From contig NZ_JAOEGU010000012.1 of NCBI RefSeq assembly GCF_025583945.1, positions 39,003 through 103,002 of the forward strand: DNA of 64,000 bases, written 5' to 3'. The stretch is from Methylobacter psychrophilus. Its GTDB lineage: Bacteria; Pseudomonadota; Gammaproteobacteria; Methylococcales; Methylomonadaceae. Positions 19,812 through 29,911 of this stretch are shown here, piece after piece; the first letter of the stretch is position 1, and every line of letters starts with the position of its first letter. The position numbers and the translations under genes were made by a program. Below the pieces are notes generated by a model. The model saw nothing but the letters and a program-made list of their open reading frames with translations, ran no database searches and was not told the origin of the DNA.

Positions 19812-20932
19812 TATTTTCCTTGGTATTCTACTTTATAAATAACACCCAGTTTGTCATCACTAATCAACAAACTGCCATCCGGTAACGTTAACATATCTAC
19901 AGGACGTCCCAACACATTACCTTCTTTGGTTAACCAGCCACTAATAAAGTCCTGTTCGGAAACGGGTTTACCTTTATTAAACCTGATTAAATCAACGCGA
20001 TAGCCTTGCGGTTCAGTTCTATTCCAGGAGCCATGCTGTGCGACAAATAACTGGTTTTTGTATTCAACAGGAAATTGTGTGCCTTGATAAAACCGTAAGC
20101 CTAACGGGGCAATATGGGCTTTAAATTTCCATACCGGAGCGGTAAATTGTGAACATTTTTTATCGGCCGCTAATTCAGGATCAGGAATGTTGCCACCATG
20201 ACAATAGGGATAGCCAAAATGATCACCTTTAACAGACCATTGGTTAAGTTCATCGGGTGGCGTATCTTCACCTAAAAGATCCCGGCCATTATCGTTAAAA
20301 AACAACGTGCCCGTTTCCGGTTGCCAATCAAAACCAACGGTGTTTCTAATACCCTTGGCAATAATTTCAAAATCACTGCCATCAGGATTTAACCTGACCA
20401 GCGAGGCATAAATATCTTTTTCAGGATTACAAATATTGCAGGGCGCACCAATGGCTGTGTACAACTTGTTATCAGGACCAAAACGCAGATATTTCCAGCC
20501 GTGATGTTTATCAGAGGGAAATTGGTCATAGATAACAACGGGTTTGGGAGGCTTGGTTAACTGCTTGGTAATGCCATCAAAACGGATAATACGATTGATT
20601 TCTGCGACATAAAGTGCACTGTCCTTAAATGCGACGCCATTGGGCATCCTTAAATTGCTGGCAATAACATGGTGTTGTTCAGCTATCCCGTCATTATTGC
20701 TATCTTGTAGTGCATAGACGCTGCCTTTTGCACCTGTGCCGACAAAGACGACGCCATTATCACCCAAGGCTAGACTGCGTGCATTGGGTACGTTATCGGC
20801 ATAAATGGATATTTTAAAGCCTTCGGGTAGATGCAGTTGTTTTAATACGGCCTGATGATCACCGGATTCTGCAAAAGCCAAACAAGTATTAAGTAAAAGT
20901 AAGGAAAGTAGCGTGGTTTTAAAAAAATACAT
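19811..20932 (-). CDS. Secreted PQQ-type sugar dehydrogenase (sorbosone dehydrogenase-like)
   Basis: A 373-residue protein with a cleavable signal peptide (FFKTTLLSLLLLNTCLAFA, about residues 4-22) and a beta-propeller fold of the GSDH family. Signature segments include HHGWKYLRFGPDNKLYTAIG, RNTVGFDWQPETGTLFFNDNGRD and AQHGSWNRTEPQGY. Relatives oxidise sugars in the periplasm with PQQ; whether this one is active is unknown. A CNICNP segment shows two close cysteines. It overlaps nudF by one base. Confidence 0.8.
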   Translation of the reverse strand: MYFFKTTLLSLLLLNTCLAFAESGDHQAVLKQLHLPEGFKISIYADNVPNARSLALGDNGVVFVGTGAKGSVYALQDSNNDGIAEQHHVIASNLRMPNGVAFKDSALYVAEINRIIRFDGITKQLTKPPKPVVIYDQFPSDKHHGWKYLRFGPDNKLYTAIGAPCNICNPEKDIYASLVRLNPDGSDFEIIAKGIRNTVGFDWQPETGTLFFNDNGRDLLGEDTPPDELNQWSVKGDHFGYPYCHGGNIPDPELAADKKCSQFTAPVWKFKAHIAPLGLRFYQGTQFPVEYKNQLFVAQHGSWNRTEPQGYRVDLIRFNKGKPVSEQDFISGWLTKEGNVLGRPVDMLTLPDGSLLISDDKLGVIYKVEYQGK

Positions 20933-21045
20933 GACAATGATCTTAATAAATAGACTTTGCTATATATTATCATTCTTATGAGGGTTGGAATGTGTTATTA
21001 AATCCCCATATTAGATCGAACATCAACTTATCTGAGGCTATTACC

Positions 21046-21921
21046 ATGATGCGAATTTTTCTTTTTCTGGCGACCAATATTGCAATAATGGTTGTTGTCA
21101 GTATTATTTTTAATTTATTGGGCTTAAGCGGTACTTTGGATGCACAAGGCATAGATCTTAATCTTAATGCCTTATTAGTTATGTCAGCGGTAATCGGCAT
21201 GACAGGTTCAGTAATTTCTCTGGCGATGTCAAAATGGTCTGCCAAACGGGCGATGGGCGTGCATGTTATTGAACAACCGCAAAATCAGACTGAACAATGG
21301 TTACTGGATATTGTGTCTAAGCAGGCACGCCTTGCCGGAATCGATATGCCTGAAGTAGGTATTTTCGAAACCCCTGAAGCTAATGCTTTTGCTACCGGAA
21401 TGAATAAAAACAGTGCGCTGGTAGCAGTCAGTACCGGTTTACTGCAAAATATGAATGCCGATGAAGTGGAAGCTGTAGTGGGCCATGAAATGACCCATGT
21501 TGCCAACGGCGATATGGTTACCATGGCTTTAATGCAAGGAGTGGTAAACACTTTTGTATTCTTTTTTGCAACCATCATTGGTCACTTTGTTGATCGTGTT
21601 GTCTTTAAAACCGAGCGAGGTTATGGGCCTGCTTATTACATTACTCAAATGGTTGCACAAATTGCCCTGGGTTTTCTGGCGTCAATGTTGGTTATGTGGT
21701 TTTCTCGTTATAGAGAGTTTAAAGCCGATGCCGGTGGTGCAAAATTGGCCGGTAGTGAAAAAATGATTGCCGCTTTACGTGCTTTGCAACGTGGACAAGA
21801 GGCGCAAGATTTGCCCGGACAATTAGCGGCTTTTGGTATTAATGGCGGTGGCGTAAGCCGATTGTTCATGAGTCATCCACCATTGGAAGAGCGGATTGCT
21901 GCTTTACAAAACAATCGTTAA
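21046..21921 (+). CDS. htpX: Membrane zinc protease HtpX
   Basis: A 291-residue M48 metalloprotease that degrades misfolded membrane proteins. The zinc motif HEMTH is at about residue 149, with four hydrophobic segments (two N-terminal, two after the motif). The third zinc ligand region is [15 protein letters not shown]. The ATG at 21046 is chosen because the product then begins [11 protein letters not shown] as in known HtpX, with TGAGG about nine bases upstream. The in-frame extension to 20992 looks non-coding. Confidence 0.93.
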   Translation: MMRIFLFLATNIAIMVVVSIIFNLLGLSGTLDAQGIDLNLNALLVMSAVIGMTGSVISLAMSKWSAKRAMGVHVIEQPQNQTEQWLLDIVSKQARLAGIDMPEVGIFETPEANAFATGMNKNSALVAVSTGLLQNMNADEVEAVVGHEMTHVANGDMVTMALMQGVVNTFVFFFATIIGHFVDRVVFKTERGYGPAYYITQMVAQIALGFLASMLVMWFSRYREFKADAGGAKLAGSEKMIAALRALQRGQEAQDLPGQLAAFGINGGGVSRLFMSHPPLEERIAALQNNR

Positions 21922-22256
21922 GTCATTTGATTTGGTATTTTACTAACCGCGAACGTTAAACTATTTAAAAGATTATCACCACGAAGAGCACGAAGAAGTA
22001 AACTTTCGTGCCCTTCATACTGACGCGTGACGTGGGTTGCAGTCCAGTACACTCATGTCTTGAAAACTATTGCGATTTTTAACTGTTTAGGTCAAGTTTG
22101 CAAACCTCGACCGGCATGGTTGCAGCAATAAAAAAAGCTCCGTTAATCTGTTTTAAGTAATATGTCCTGAATATCCGCGCTTTAAATTATTCATTTGTAA
22201 CCAGTTCGCGTAAAATCAAGCGCTATAAAACTATAATAATTATCTCAAGGAACACC
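21922..22256. other. Intergenic region with a degenerate CACGAAG palindrome
   Basis: A 335-bp gap with no convincing ORF. At about 21976-22017 it has ATCACCACGAAGAGCACGAAGAAG facing TTTCGTGCCCTTC in inverted order, a worn relative of the palindrome at 2081-2176. The 3' part should contain the promoter of the small exported protein. Confidence 0.45.
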
Positions 22257-22637
22257 ATGAAAAATATTCTTTTCTTAAGTCTATTGTTGTCTGCCGGAAC
22301 TGCTTTTTCTGATGATGCGAAAAATGAGTGGCATAACACTACCTTATCAGATGCCACTATTGAAAAAATTCAGGCGGTTAAATATGAGTATAAAAAGTGT
22401 GTTGGCGGTGAAATGCAAAAATCAGTCTATCAGAAGCAGGACTCACGCCAGGCGACTGATGCCATTATGAAGCAATGTGAAGCTAATTTAGCGAAGATGC
22501 GTGAAGTCTATGCTGAAGCAAAAGTGCCGGAAGTTATTGCCGATCGACATTTAAAACAAGTGCGCACACAAACTACGCGCGATGCTTTGCAAGGTATGAT
22601 ATTTTCTGAGGCATCGCGTAAAGCGGGCAATCAATAA
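22257..22637 (+). CDS. Small exported helical protein, unknown
   Basis: A 126-residue protein that I do not recognise. The first 18 or so residues form a signal peptide (KNILFLSLLLSAGTAFS). The mature part is charged, lysine/glutamate-rich and probably all helical, with two cysteines (KKCVGGEM and MKQCEANL) that could form a disulfide. It begins a run of three closely spaced genes with the DUF2760 protein and an Hsp70. A periplasmic location is inferred. Confidence 0.65.
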   Translation: MKNILFLSLLLSAGTAFSDDAKNEWHNTTLSDATIEKIQAVKYEYKKCVGGEMQKSVYQKQDSRQATDAIMKQCEANLAKMREVYAEAKVPEVIADRHLKQVRTQTTRDALQGMIFSEASRKAGNQ

Positions 22638-22657
22638 TAAAAATAGAGGTTCTTTTA

Positions 22658-23329
22658 ATGAATATGATTTACGCAATTGATTTATCGCTTAAACCTACCA
22701 CCTTTGATTTATGGCATGTCTGCCTGGCGGGTACCGTAGTTTTATTAGCCCTGATTCTTATTGTATTGCTGCTTACCATGCTCGTTAGCTTGGCGCGCTG
22801 TAAGAAAAAGCCCGGAGTACAACCCGTCCAACAAGCTGCGCCAACTCCCGCTCCCGAACCTGTCGTAAAAATCGTGGAGAAAATTGTCGAAGTTGAAAAG
22901 CTTGTTTATGCACCGGCACCGGCACCGGAGCCTGTGATATTAAAAGAATCTACACCCGATGCCGCATTACAACTACTGGGACTACTACAAAAAGAAGCAC
23001 GTTTTATCGACTTTATTAAAGAAGATATTACTTCCTACAACGATGCAGATATTGGTATTGCTGCACGCGTTGTTCATGAAGGCTGTAACAAAGCAATTAA
23101 CGAACACTTTACACTGGCACCGGTTCGTAGCGAGCAAGAAGGTGAAAAAATCACTCTGCCACAAGGCTTTGATGCCGCTGCAGTGCGATTAACCGGTAAT
23201 ATTGTCGGTTCGGCACCTTTTACGGGAACGCTGATACATAAGGGTTGGCAGGTAACGAGCATCAGACTGCCAAAATTAACTCAAGGCCATAATGCCGCTA
23301 TTCTTGCCGCAGCAGAGGTTGAGTTATGA
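22658..23329 (+). CDS. DUF2760 domain membrane protein
   Basis: A 223-residue protein with one transmembrane helix at about residues 22-46, a proline/alanine/glutamate linker (about 53-95), and a C-terminal DUF2760 domain with the motifs LLQKEARFIDFIKEDI and PFTGTLIHKGWQV. The function is unknown, but DUF2760 genes commonly accompany an Hsp70-like gene. Here its stop overlaps the Hsp70 start (ATGA), implying coupled translation and perhaps a membrane anchor for that chaperone. Confidence 0.8.
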   Translation: MNMIYAIDLSLKPTTFDLWHVCLAGTVVLLALILIVLLLTMLVSLARCKKKPGVQPVQQAAPTPAPEPVVKIVEKIVEVEKLVYAPAPAPEPVILKESTPDAALQLLGLLQKEARFIDFIKEDITSYNDADIGIAARVVHEGCNKAINEHFTLAPVRSEQEGEKITLPQGFDAAAVRLTGNIVGSAPFTGTLIHKGWQVTSIRLPKLTQGHNAAILAAAEVEL

Positions 23330-25410
23330 GTTTGTTTGGGCATATAAAAAAGCAGACAGACAACAAAGAAGAAGCGGTGAGCCAAAAAGTTTCGGCAATA
23401 CCTGTTTCAGAGCCTTATGCCGATGATAATAAAGATTCGGCAGGTTTTGGTAATGGATTGTTCAACACAGAGCCTCAAAACCAACAGGTCGATAATTCTG
23501 TTGATGAAGATTTTTCTGCGTCAGAATCTTCCTCGGAAACAGACATAAAAGAAACCAGTCAAGACAATGTGTCTTTAGCCCCCAAGCGTTTTTCAGTCGG
23601 TATCGATTTAGGTACGACCCATTGTGTTTTGTCATATGCCGAGATTACCGATAGTGACGATGGAGAATTTTCCCAGCAGGTCATGGCAATACCGCAGTTA
23701 ACCTCGCCAGGTGTAGTTGAAGACAGTTTTCAGTTACCGTCATTCTTATATCAGGCCCACCAGGCAGAGCTTGCCGAAGGATCTACGTCCTTACCTTGGA
23801 ATGTAAAACCGGATTATCTGGTCGGTGAAATAGCCCGTAATTTGGGTAGTAAAACGCCCATTCGTCTCGTATCCAGTGCCAAAAGCTGGTTATGTCATGC
23901 CGGGGTAGATTGTAAATCACCGATACTGCCAGCAGATGCGCCCGATGAAGTAGAACGCATTTCACCGTTTCAGGCAACCACGGCTTATCTGCAACATATC
24001 CGTGATGCTTGGCAAAGTCTGCATCCTGAGGCACCGTTGGACAAACAGGATTTGGTGATTACCGTACCTGCCTCGTTTGATCCGGCTGCTCGTGAATTGA
24101 CTGTTGAATCGGCACGCGCAGTCGGTCTTGATCAAGCAATTTTATTGGAAGAGCCCCAGGCGGCTTTGTATAGCTGGATTGAAAAAAGTCAGGGTGATTG
24201 GCGTAAACAAGCGACGTGCGGCGATATTATCCTGGTTATTGATGTTGGCGGTGGAACCACTGATTTATCGTTGATAGCGGTTACCGAGAAAGATGGAAAT
24301 CTCGAGCTTACCCGTGTTGCTGTAGGCGATCATATTTTACTGGGCGGCGATAATATGGATTTGGCGCTAGCCTATACCGTTAAAGCCAAGCTGGAACAAG
24401 ATGGAAAACGCCTGGAACCTTGGCAAATTCAGGCTTTAACCCATAGTTGCCGGGATGCTAAAGAAAAAATCTTTAATTCAGCTGATATTGATAATATTCC
24501 TTTGGTAGTTGCCAGTCGTGGTTCGTCTTTAATGTCTGGTAACCTGCGTACTGAATTAACCCGTGAGGAAGTCAATAGAGTACTGGTTGAAGGTTTCTTG
24601 CCTAAAGTAGCGGTTAGTGAGAGACCGGTAAGTCGTACCCGTACGGGTTTAAGAACGACCGGCTTGCCTTATGCGCAGGATGCAGGGATTACGCGTCATT
24701 TAGCGGCTTTTCTGACCAAACAGCAAAATGCTACCGACGATCTTAACGATATCAACCTGCCGGAACATGCGACCTTTTTGCATCCCACTGCCGTCTTGTT
24801 TAATGGTGGCGTGTTAAAAGCCAATGCACTGGCTGAGCGATTAATGGAGGTGTTAAATTCTTGGTTAGCCGCTGAACAAGCGCCTGAAGCGCGCTTGTTA
24901 GCTGGTGCTGATCTTGATTTGGCCGTTGCACGAGGTGCCGCTTATTATGGTTTTGTACGAAAAGGCAAAGGTGTGCGTATTAAAGGTGGCACGGCTGCTG
25001 CTTATTATGTCAGTATTGAAAGCTCGATGCCTGCTGTACCGGGTATGGCTCCAGACATTGTAGCTTTATGTATTGCGCCCTTTGGTATGGAAGAAGGGAC
25101 ACGCGAAGAATTGCCGGATGATGAATTCGGTTTGGTGGTAGGCGAACCGGTACGGTTTCGTTTCTTTGCTTCCACTACCCGTCGTGATGATAAAGTGGGC
25201 ACTCGTCTGGATTATTGGACGAATGAAGAGCTGTCAGAACTGGATGAACTGGATATTACTTTGCCGGAAGAAGGCCGTAGATCCGGTGAAGTTGTCTCTG
25301 TACATTTGTGCGCAGCGGTAACCGAAGTGGGTACACTGGAATTACAAGCGATTTCATTAAAAGACAGTAGCCGCTGGAAAATTGAGTTTGATGTCAGGGC
25401 AGGGGATTAA
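23326..25410 (+). CDS. Hsp70 family protein with acidic N-terminal extension
   Basis: A 694-residue DnaK-related protein. The first 85 or so residues are an acidic, low-complexity extension not present in DnaK. The actin-like ATPase then begins with VGIDLGTTHCVLSYAE, has LLEEPQAALYSW and the second phosphate motif VIDVGGGTTDLSL near residue 307. The C-terminal region does not look like a classical substrate-binding domain plus lid. It is most likely a specialised chaperone paired with the DUF2760 protein whose gene it overlaps. Confidence 0.85.
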   Translation: MSLFGHIKKQTDNKEEAVSQKVSAIPVSEPYADDNKDSAGFGNGLFNTEPQNQQVDNSVDEDFSASESSSETDIKETSQDNVSLAPKRFSVGIDLGTTHCVLSYAEITDSDDGEFSQQVMAIPQLTSPGVVEDSFQLPSFLYQAHQAELAEGSTSLPWNVKPDYLVGEIARNLGSKTPIRLVSSAKSWLCHAGVDCKSPILPADAPDEVERISPFQATTAYLQHIRDAWQSLHPEAPLDKQDLVITVPASFDPAARELTVESARAVGLDQAILLEEPQAALYSWIEKSQGDWRKQATCGDIILVIDVGGGTTDLSLIAVTEKDGNLELTRVAVGDHILLGGDNMDLALAYTVKAKLEQDGKRLEPWQIQALTHSCRDAKEKIFNSADIDNIPLVVASRGSSLMSGNLRTELTREEVNRVLVEGFLPKVAVSERPVSRTRTGLRTTGLPYAQDAGITRHLAAFLTKQQNATDDLNDINLPEHATFLHPTAVLFNGGVLKANALAERLMEVLNSWLAAEQAPEARLLAGADLDLAVARGAAYYGFVRKGKGVRIKGGTAAAYYVSIESSMPAVPGMAPDIVALCIAPFGMEEGTREELPDDEFGLVVGEPVRFRFFASTTRRDDKVGTRLDYWTNEELSELDELDITLPEEGRRSGEVVSVHLCAAVTEVGTLELQAISLKDSSRWKIEFDVRAGD

Positions 25411-25479
25411 AGCGTATTAATGGATGTCCTTCATCCTCGAAAAAATCATTTGATCCATTAAATACATACATCACAATTT

Positions 25480-25506
25480 ATCGGGTTACGCTGTCGCTAA
25501 CCCGAT
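25480..25506. repeat. Palindromic repeat behind the Hsp70 gene
   Basis: ATCGGGTTA (25480-25488) pairs with TAACCCGAT (25498-25506) across CGCTGTCGC. The TCGGGTTA-CGCTGTCGC-TAACCCGA pattern resembles palindromes common in many proteobacterial intergenic regions. It may act as a terminator for the Hsp70 operon but has only a short T tail. Confidence 0.5.
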
Positions 25507-25650
25507 TTACGCGGTTGTAATGACAATAAAGTGTAAGTCGAAGAATAAATGACGCCTTATTTAACCGCCGGATTCTTGGAGTCGCTATAATGGTAAAAGC
25601 TCAGTAATAGCTGTCTGCCATCAGTATTTAACACTACTATGTGTTTGTAA

Positions 25651-26045
25651 AAATATTCGGATTCCACGCTATAAAATCTTCAAACAGAAAGTTCAACGCG
25701 GAAAATCTCCTATCGATTGCTTCTATGGTTTTAAATTGCATATGATTGTTGATGATTGTGGTGAAATTTTGTCCTTTTCGAATACAAAAGGTAAAGTTGA
25801 TGACCGGAAACCGGTGTCAAAACTGGCTAAGAATCTGATTGGCAAGATTTTTGGCGATAGGGGGCTATGTTTCTGAGCTATTGGGAACTGATGGCGTTGA
25901 ATTAATTACAACACTCAAAAAAATATGAAGCCTAAAATTATCGCCGCTTTTAATGCAATTTTACTGAGAAAACGCATTATTATTGAAACTATCAATGATT
26001 ATCTCAAAATATTTTTCAGCTTGAGCATTCCTGGTAGCGTTTTTG
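25651..26045 (+). pseudogene. IS982-type transposase remnant
   Basis: Broken frames match the C-terminal half of an IS982 transposase. GKSPIDCFYGFKLHMIVDD, SNTKGKVDDRKP and KIFGDRG lie in one frame, which stops at about 25877. GTDGVELITTLKKNMK and ILLRKRIIIETIND follow in another. The catalytic core carries at least one frameshift and the N-terminal half is missing. No terminal inverted repeat is evident, so this is an old fragment. Confidence 0.75.
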
Positions 26046-26064
26046 CCGGTTAACATATTCATAA

Positions 26065-26682
26065 TTACTCGATATCAAAATGTACTTCATTGCGACGAAG
26101 AAACGGCAAAGTCCAAGGTGGGTCATAAGCGGCAGAACGAGAGGGAGAAATAATTTTGTAATCGTGATTGGTTAACCAGGTTACTAATTCATCCGACTTT
26201 ATTTTAATGCCTTGTTCAGATAACCCTCCCGAATATTGAATTACAGCGACTTTTTTTTCAGGTATAGCTTTAATTAATACCTGAGCATCTCCGGGTATCG
26301 GTGCTGTTGCTAACGTATAGTCTTTGGGAAGTACAAAAGCCATTAGCCAGACTTCGTCCGATTTTTGCTGAAGGACAGGCGCTGTCATGGCCATTTTTTC
26401 AGCTGATTGTTCCTGAAGAACCGGTGCTGTCATGCTTAATTTTTGCTGTTTTTGGTTGTTACCAAAAATATACCCGGCAAGGCGTTTAAATCCCTCATTA
26501 CTGCTGTTTTTATAATCGCCAGTAATTTCGGTTTGAGCCACAACCAGAGCGGGGTAGTGTCTTATTTGGATGTGTCCGTAATCATTAAGCACTTGATAAT
26601 TTGGCTGATCTGCAGTTCGTACACCAAACAGACTACAGCCGGTGAGGAAAAGGGTAGTTATAACAGTGATCAGTTTCTGCAT
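26065..26682 (-). CDS. SOUL family haem-binding lipoprotein
   Basis: A 205-residue protein with a signal sequence and lipobox LFLTGCSLFG (Cys near residue 16), followed by a SOUL domain. Typical SOUL segments are YGHIQIRHYPALVVAQTE, FKRLAGYIFGNN, the repeated MTAPV motif, and AAYDPPWTLPFLRRNEV. SOUL proteins bind haem or related hydrophobic ligands; the physiological role in bacteria is unclear. The lipid anchor places it at the cell envelope. Confidence 0.85.
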   Translation of the reverse strand: MQKLITVITTLFLTGCSLFGVRTADQPNYQVLNDYGHIQIRHYPALVVAQTEITGDYKNSSNEGFKRLAGYIFGNNQKQQKLSMTAPVLQEQSAEKMAMTAPVLQQKSDEVWLMAFVLPKDYTLATAPIPGDAQVLIKAIPEKKVAVIQYSGGLSEQGIKIKSDELVTWLTNHDYKIISPSRSAAYDPPWTLPFLRRNEVHFDIE

Positions 26683-26969
26683 TGGATATCCATGTGAAGG
26701 TTGTCAATCAATTTAGCACTAGCGGACTTTGAAAAATCATTATAATCCGCGAAGTGAATTTCAAGCCACTGTTGTTTATCGAACAATAATACAGCGTAGA
26801 GAAATCCGTTAAAATAGTTTGTAAAAGTAGTTTTTAGATGATTAGAAAATGGATAAAAAGACAAGTATAAAATGTACAAGTTATAAAATTACCATTCCTT
26901 AATAGCATTCTTGTTTATATTGCCCTACTATGACAGATTTTTAGCTACAGCTGATCGGCATTAACTCAA

Positions 26970-28889
26970 GTGACAGAATTGGAATCATTTTTTAGCGATA
27001 ATGGCGCGTTATCGACCGTTATATCAGGTTACCAGCCACGCTCGGCTCAGCTTGAAATGGCGACAGCCATTGCTGATGCAATTAAACAAAAGCAGAATCT
27101 GATAGCAGAAGCGGGAACCGGAACGGGTAAGACGTTTGCCTATCTGGTGCCCGCTATTTTATCCGGCAAAAAGGCTATTATCTCGACCGGAACCAAAAAT
27201 CTTCAAGACCAACTGTTTAATAAAGATTTACCGGTTATTCGTAAAGCCATAAAAACGCCCTTTATTGCTGCGCTGCTAAAAGGCAGAAGCAATTATTTAT
27301 GTACCTATCGACTACAAAATGCACTAACGTCCAGTTTGGGATTTAGTAAAGAAGATGCGCTCGCCTTAGGTAAAATAAAAGCTTGGGCGCAACGTACCAA
27401 AGCGGGTGATATTTCTGAAATGTCCGGTGTTACTGAAGGTGATCCGGTTTGGTATCAGGCAACATCTACCCAAGATAATTGCTTGGGACAGGATTGCCCT
27501 GATTATGCTGAGTGTTTTTTGGTTAAGGCACGTAAGAAAGCTCAGGAAGCTGATGTCCTGGTGGTTAATCATCATTTATTATGTGCCGATTGGTCACTTC
27601 GAGATGGCGGTTTTGGTGAGTTATTACCCAATGCCGAAGTGGTTGTTATTGATGAAGCCCATCAATTAGCCGAAACCGCATCCAATTTTTTAGGGATTAA
27701 TATCGGTGCCAAGCAATTGAACGATCTGGCGCAGGATGTGCTGGTGGAATATTACAAAGATGCGACTGATATACCGGCTTTGCGTACCGCCTGCGAAGAT
27801 CTGGATCATGAAATTAAAGATTTGCGCTTGGCTTTTGGCATGGAGCTTAAGCGGGGCGAGTGGCAGGATATTGAAAATAACCCAAAAATATCGGGTGGAT
27901 TAAATGCGGTTAAAGAGCAATTACAGCGTTTGACTGATCAATTAATGCTGGCGTCTGTTAAAACCAAAGCCTTGGACGCCTGTTTTAAACGTGCAGAAGA
28001 GATGGTTCAGAAGCTGGATTTAATTCTGAATGATCATAGTGGTAAATGGATACGCTGGTATGAGATACATAGAAAAACTTTTACGTTAAGTCTTACGCCG
28101 TTGGATATTGCGGCAGAATTTCATGGTTTTATGCAACAACACAAGGCAGCATGGATTTTTACCTCAGCGACTTTAAGTATTGCCAACAAGTTTGATTATT
28201 TTGCCCATAATCTCGGGCTTAATAATGCCGCCAGTGAAAGCTGGGGCAGTCCTTTTGATTATCCTAATCAATCTCTCTTTTATCATCCTAAAGGCTTACC
28301 ACAGCCAAATGACCCAAGTTTTATTCCCATGATTGTTGACTTCGCCTTGCCTGTGTTGCAGGCCAGCAAGGGCCGGGCATTCTTTTTATTTACCAGTCAT
28401 CGCGCTCTTAATCAAGCGGCAGAAATACTGGAAAAAAAATTAACTTATCCCTTGTTGATTCAGGGCAGTCGGCCTAAGGCGCTGTTGTTGGAACAGTTTA
28501 AAGAAGCCGGGAATGCCGTTTTGTTAGGGACATCCAGTTTTTGGGAGGGCGTGGATGTCAGAGGGGAGGCATTATCCTGCGTTATTATTGACAAGCTTCC
28601 TTTTGCATCCCCCGGTGATCCGGTGTTAAAGGCGCGTCTGGAAGCGATGACACAGCAGGGCAAAAATCCGTTTTTTGAATATCAACTGCCTACTGCGGTG
28701 ATTGCCTTAAGGCAGGGTATCGGTCGGTTGATTCGTGATGTCACTGATCGGGGTGTATTGATGGTATGTGACCCACGCTTATTAAAGCGATCTTACGGGC
28801 AGTTATTTTTAGACAGTATTCCGGCCATGAGACGGACGCGCGATATAACGGATGTACAAGCATTTTTTCAAGAAGAGAAGCAATCATGA
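26970..28889 (+). CDS. yoaA: ATP-dependent DNA helicase YoaA (XPD/DinG-like)
   Basis: A 639-residue superfamily 2 helicase. Walker A is EAGTGTGKTFAYLVP near residue 45, the DEAH box is VVVIDEAHQLAETA near 227, and the C-terminal motif VI is AVIALRQGIGRLIR. Four cysteines (YLCTYRL, then CLGQDCPDYAEC) form the iron-sulfur cluster site of the XPD group. Length and cluster spacing match YoaA rather than DinG. It acts in replication-associated DNA repair. Its end overlaps tsaB by four bases. Confidence 0.9.
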   Translation: MTELESFFSDNGALSTVISGYQPRSAQLEMATAIADAIKQKQNLIAEAGTGTGKTFAYLVPAILSGKKAIISTGTKNLQDQLFNKDLPVIRKAIKTPFIAALLKGRSNYLCTYRLQNALTSSLGFSKEDALALGKIKAWAQRTKAGDISEMSGVTEGDPVWYQATSTQDNCLGQDCPDYAECFLVKARKKAQEADVLVVNHHLLCADWSLRDGGFGELLPNAEVVVIDEAHQLAETASNFLGINIGAKQLNDLAQDVLVEYYKDATDIPALRTACEDLDHEIKDLRLAFGMELKRGEWQDIENNPKISGGLNAVKEQLQRLTDQLMLASVKTKALDACFKRAEEMVQKLDLILNDHSGKWIRWYEIHRKTFTLSLTPLDIAAEFHGFMQQHKAAWIFTSATLSIANKFDYFAHNLGLNNAASESWGSPFDYPNQSLFYHPKGLPQPNDPSFIPMIVDFALPVLQASKGRAFFLFTSHRALNQAAEILEKKLTYPLLIQGSRPKALLLEQFKEAGNAVLLGTSSFWEGVDVRGEALSCVIIDKLPFASPGDPVLKARLEAMTQQGKNPFFEYQLPTAVIALRQGIGRLIRDVTDRGVLMVCDPRLLKRSYGQLFLDSIPAMRRTRDITDVQAFFQEEKQS

Positions 28890-29611
28890 AATTATTGGCA
28901 GTAGAAACATCAACTGAAGCTTGTTCAGCCGCATTAATTATTGATGGTGTTGTCAGTGAGCGTTTTGAATTGGCACCTAAAGAACATACCCGACTGATTT
29001 TGCCGATGATAGATGAATTAATGTCAGCAGCAGGGTTAAAACCGCAGCAACTTGATGCGCTGGCATTTAGTTGTGGCCCGGGTTCGTTTACCGGCGTTCG
29101 GATTGCCACTGCGGTGATTCAGGGTATAGCTTTGGGTGCTGATTTACCGATAGTGCCGGTATCGACTTTGGCGGCAATCGCCCAAGATTTTTTTGATAAA
29201 AATAATGATAAACCTCTACGCGAAAGTTTAAAGATAGCACCGACAAATTGCAATCTTGCTTTTACGGCAATGGATGCCAGAATGGGCGAGATATTTTGGG
29301 GAGTTTATCAACGTAACGAACAGGGTTTTGCCGAATTGATAGGCAAAGAATCTGTTACGACTGCGGTTGATGTCGAGTTTCCCGATTTGATCGGTGCCGG
29401 TGTTGGTTCAGGATGGGGGGTTTACCATGATGAGTTAATGGCTCGGTTGGCCGGTCGGGTTAGTTACTGCGAAATCGACAATCTACCCAGAGCTGGTGCG
29501 ATTGCAATATTAGGCGCGCAAGGCTTTAAGCAGGGTCTGGCAGTTACGGTTGAACAAGCAATGCCGGTTTATTTACGCGATAAGGTCGCAAAAAAAGAAT
29601 CAGAGCGATAA
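28886..29611 (+). CDS. tsaB: tRNA threonylcarbamoyladenosine synthesis protein TsaB
   Basis: A 241-residue ASKHA-fold protein that partners TsaD in making t6A at position 37 of ANN-decoding tRNAs. It begins KLLAVETSTEACSAAL, has the conserved FSCGPGSFTGVRIA near residue 62 and the C-terminal PVYLRD near 228. It overlaps the yoaA stop (ATGA), an order seen in other gammaproteobacteria. Confidence 0.92.
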   Translation: MKLLAVETSTEACSAALIIDGVVSERFELAPKEHTRLILPMIDELMSAAGLKPQQLDALAFSCGPGSFTGVRIATAVIQGIALGADLPIVPVSTLAAIAQDFFDKNNDKPLRESLKIAPTNCNLAFTAMDARMGEIFWGVYQRNEQGFAELIGKESVTTAVDVEFPDLIGAGVGSGWGVYHDELMARLAGRVSYCEIDNLPRAGAIAILGAQGFKQGLAVTVEQAMPVYLRDKVAKKESER

Positions 29612-29775
29612 GTTGTATGCATTGATGGTATTTAAAGTGGTATTTAAGTATTTTTACCGTTATGGCAAGTGGTGAAAAGATTTGTACATTGGACATATTC
29701 TGCACAGGAAGTCGCGTGGGGGTTGCGTAACTAAAATCTATAGGTATAATAGCGGGCTTGAAGTAATAAAACTTC

Positions 29776-29852
29776 AGGCGCGTAGCTCAGCTGGTTAGAG
29801 CACCACCTTGACATGGTGGGGGTCGTTGGTTCGAGTCCAATCGTGCCTACCA
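29776..29852 (+). tRNA. tRNA-Val (anticodon GAC)
   Basis: A 77-nt cloverleaf with encoded CCA. Acceptor AGGCGCG pairs with CGTGCCT (one G-U). The D arm is GCTC/GAGC, the anticodon stem CCACC/GGTGG with loop TTGACAT (GAC, valine), and the T arm GTTGG-TTCGAGT-CCAAT. It lies upstream of thrS and is followed by a strong terminator. Confidence 0.95.
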
Positions 29853-29857
29853 ACATT

Positions 29858-29886
29858 AAAGCACTGCTAAAGCGGTGCTTTTTTTA
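29858..29886 (+). terminator. Rho-independent terminator after tRNA-Val
   Basis: AAAGCACTGC (29858-29867) pairs with GCGGTGCTTT (29872-29881) around a TAAA loop, followed by a T-rich run. It ends about 25 bases before the thrS start, so it separates tRNA-Val from the thrS operon or acts as a thrS leader attenuator. Confidence 0.8.
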
Positions 29887-29911
29887 TTGTAGCAACCAGA
29901 AAAATATAAAC

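Noticed and set aside
29813..29911. Upstream extension of thrS
   Set aside because: It runs through tRNA-Val and its terminator; the ThrS TGS domain begins right at 29912.
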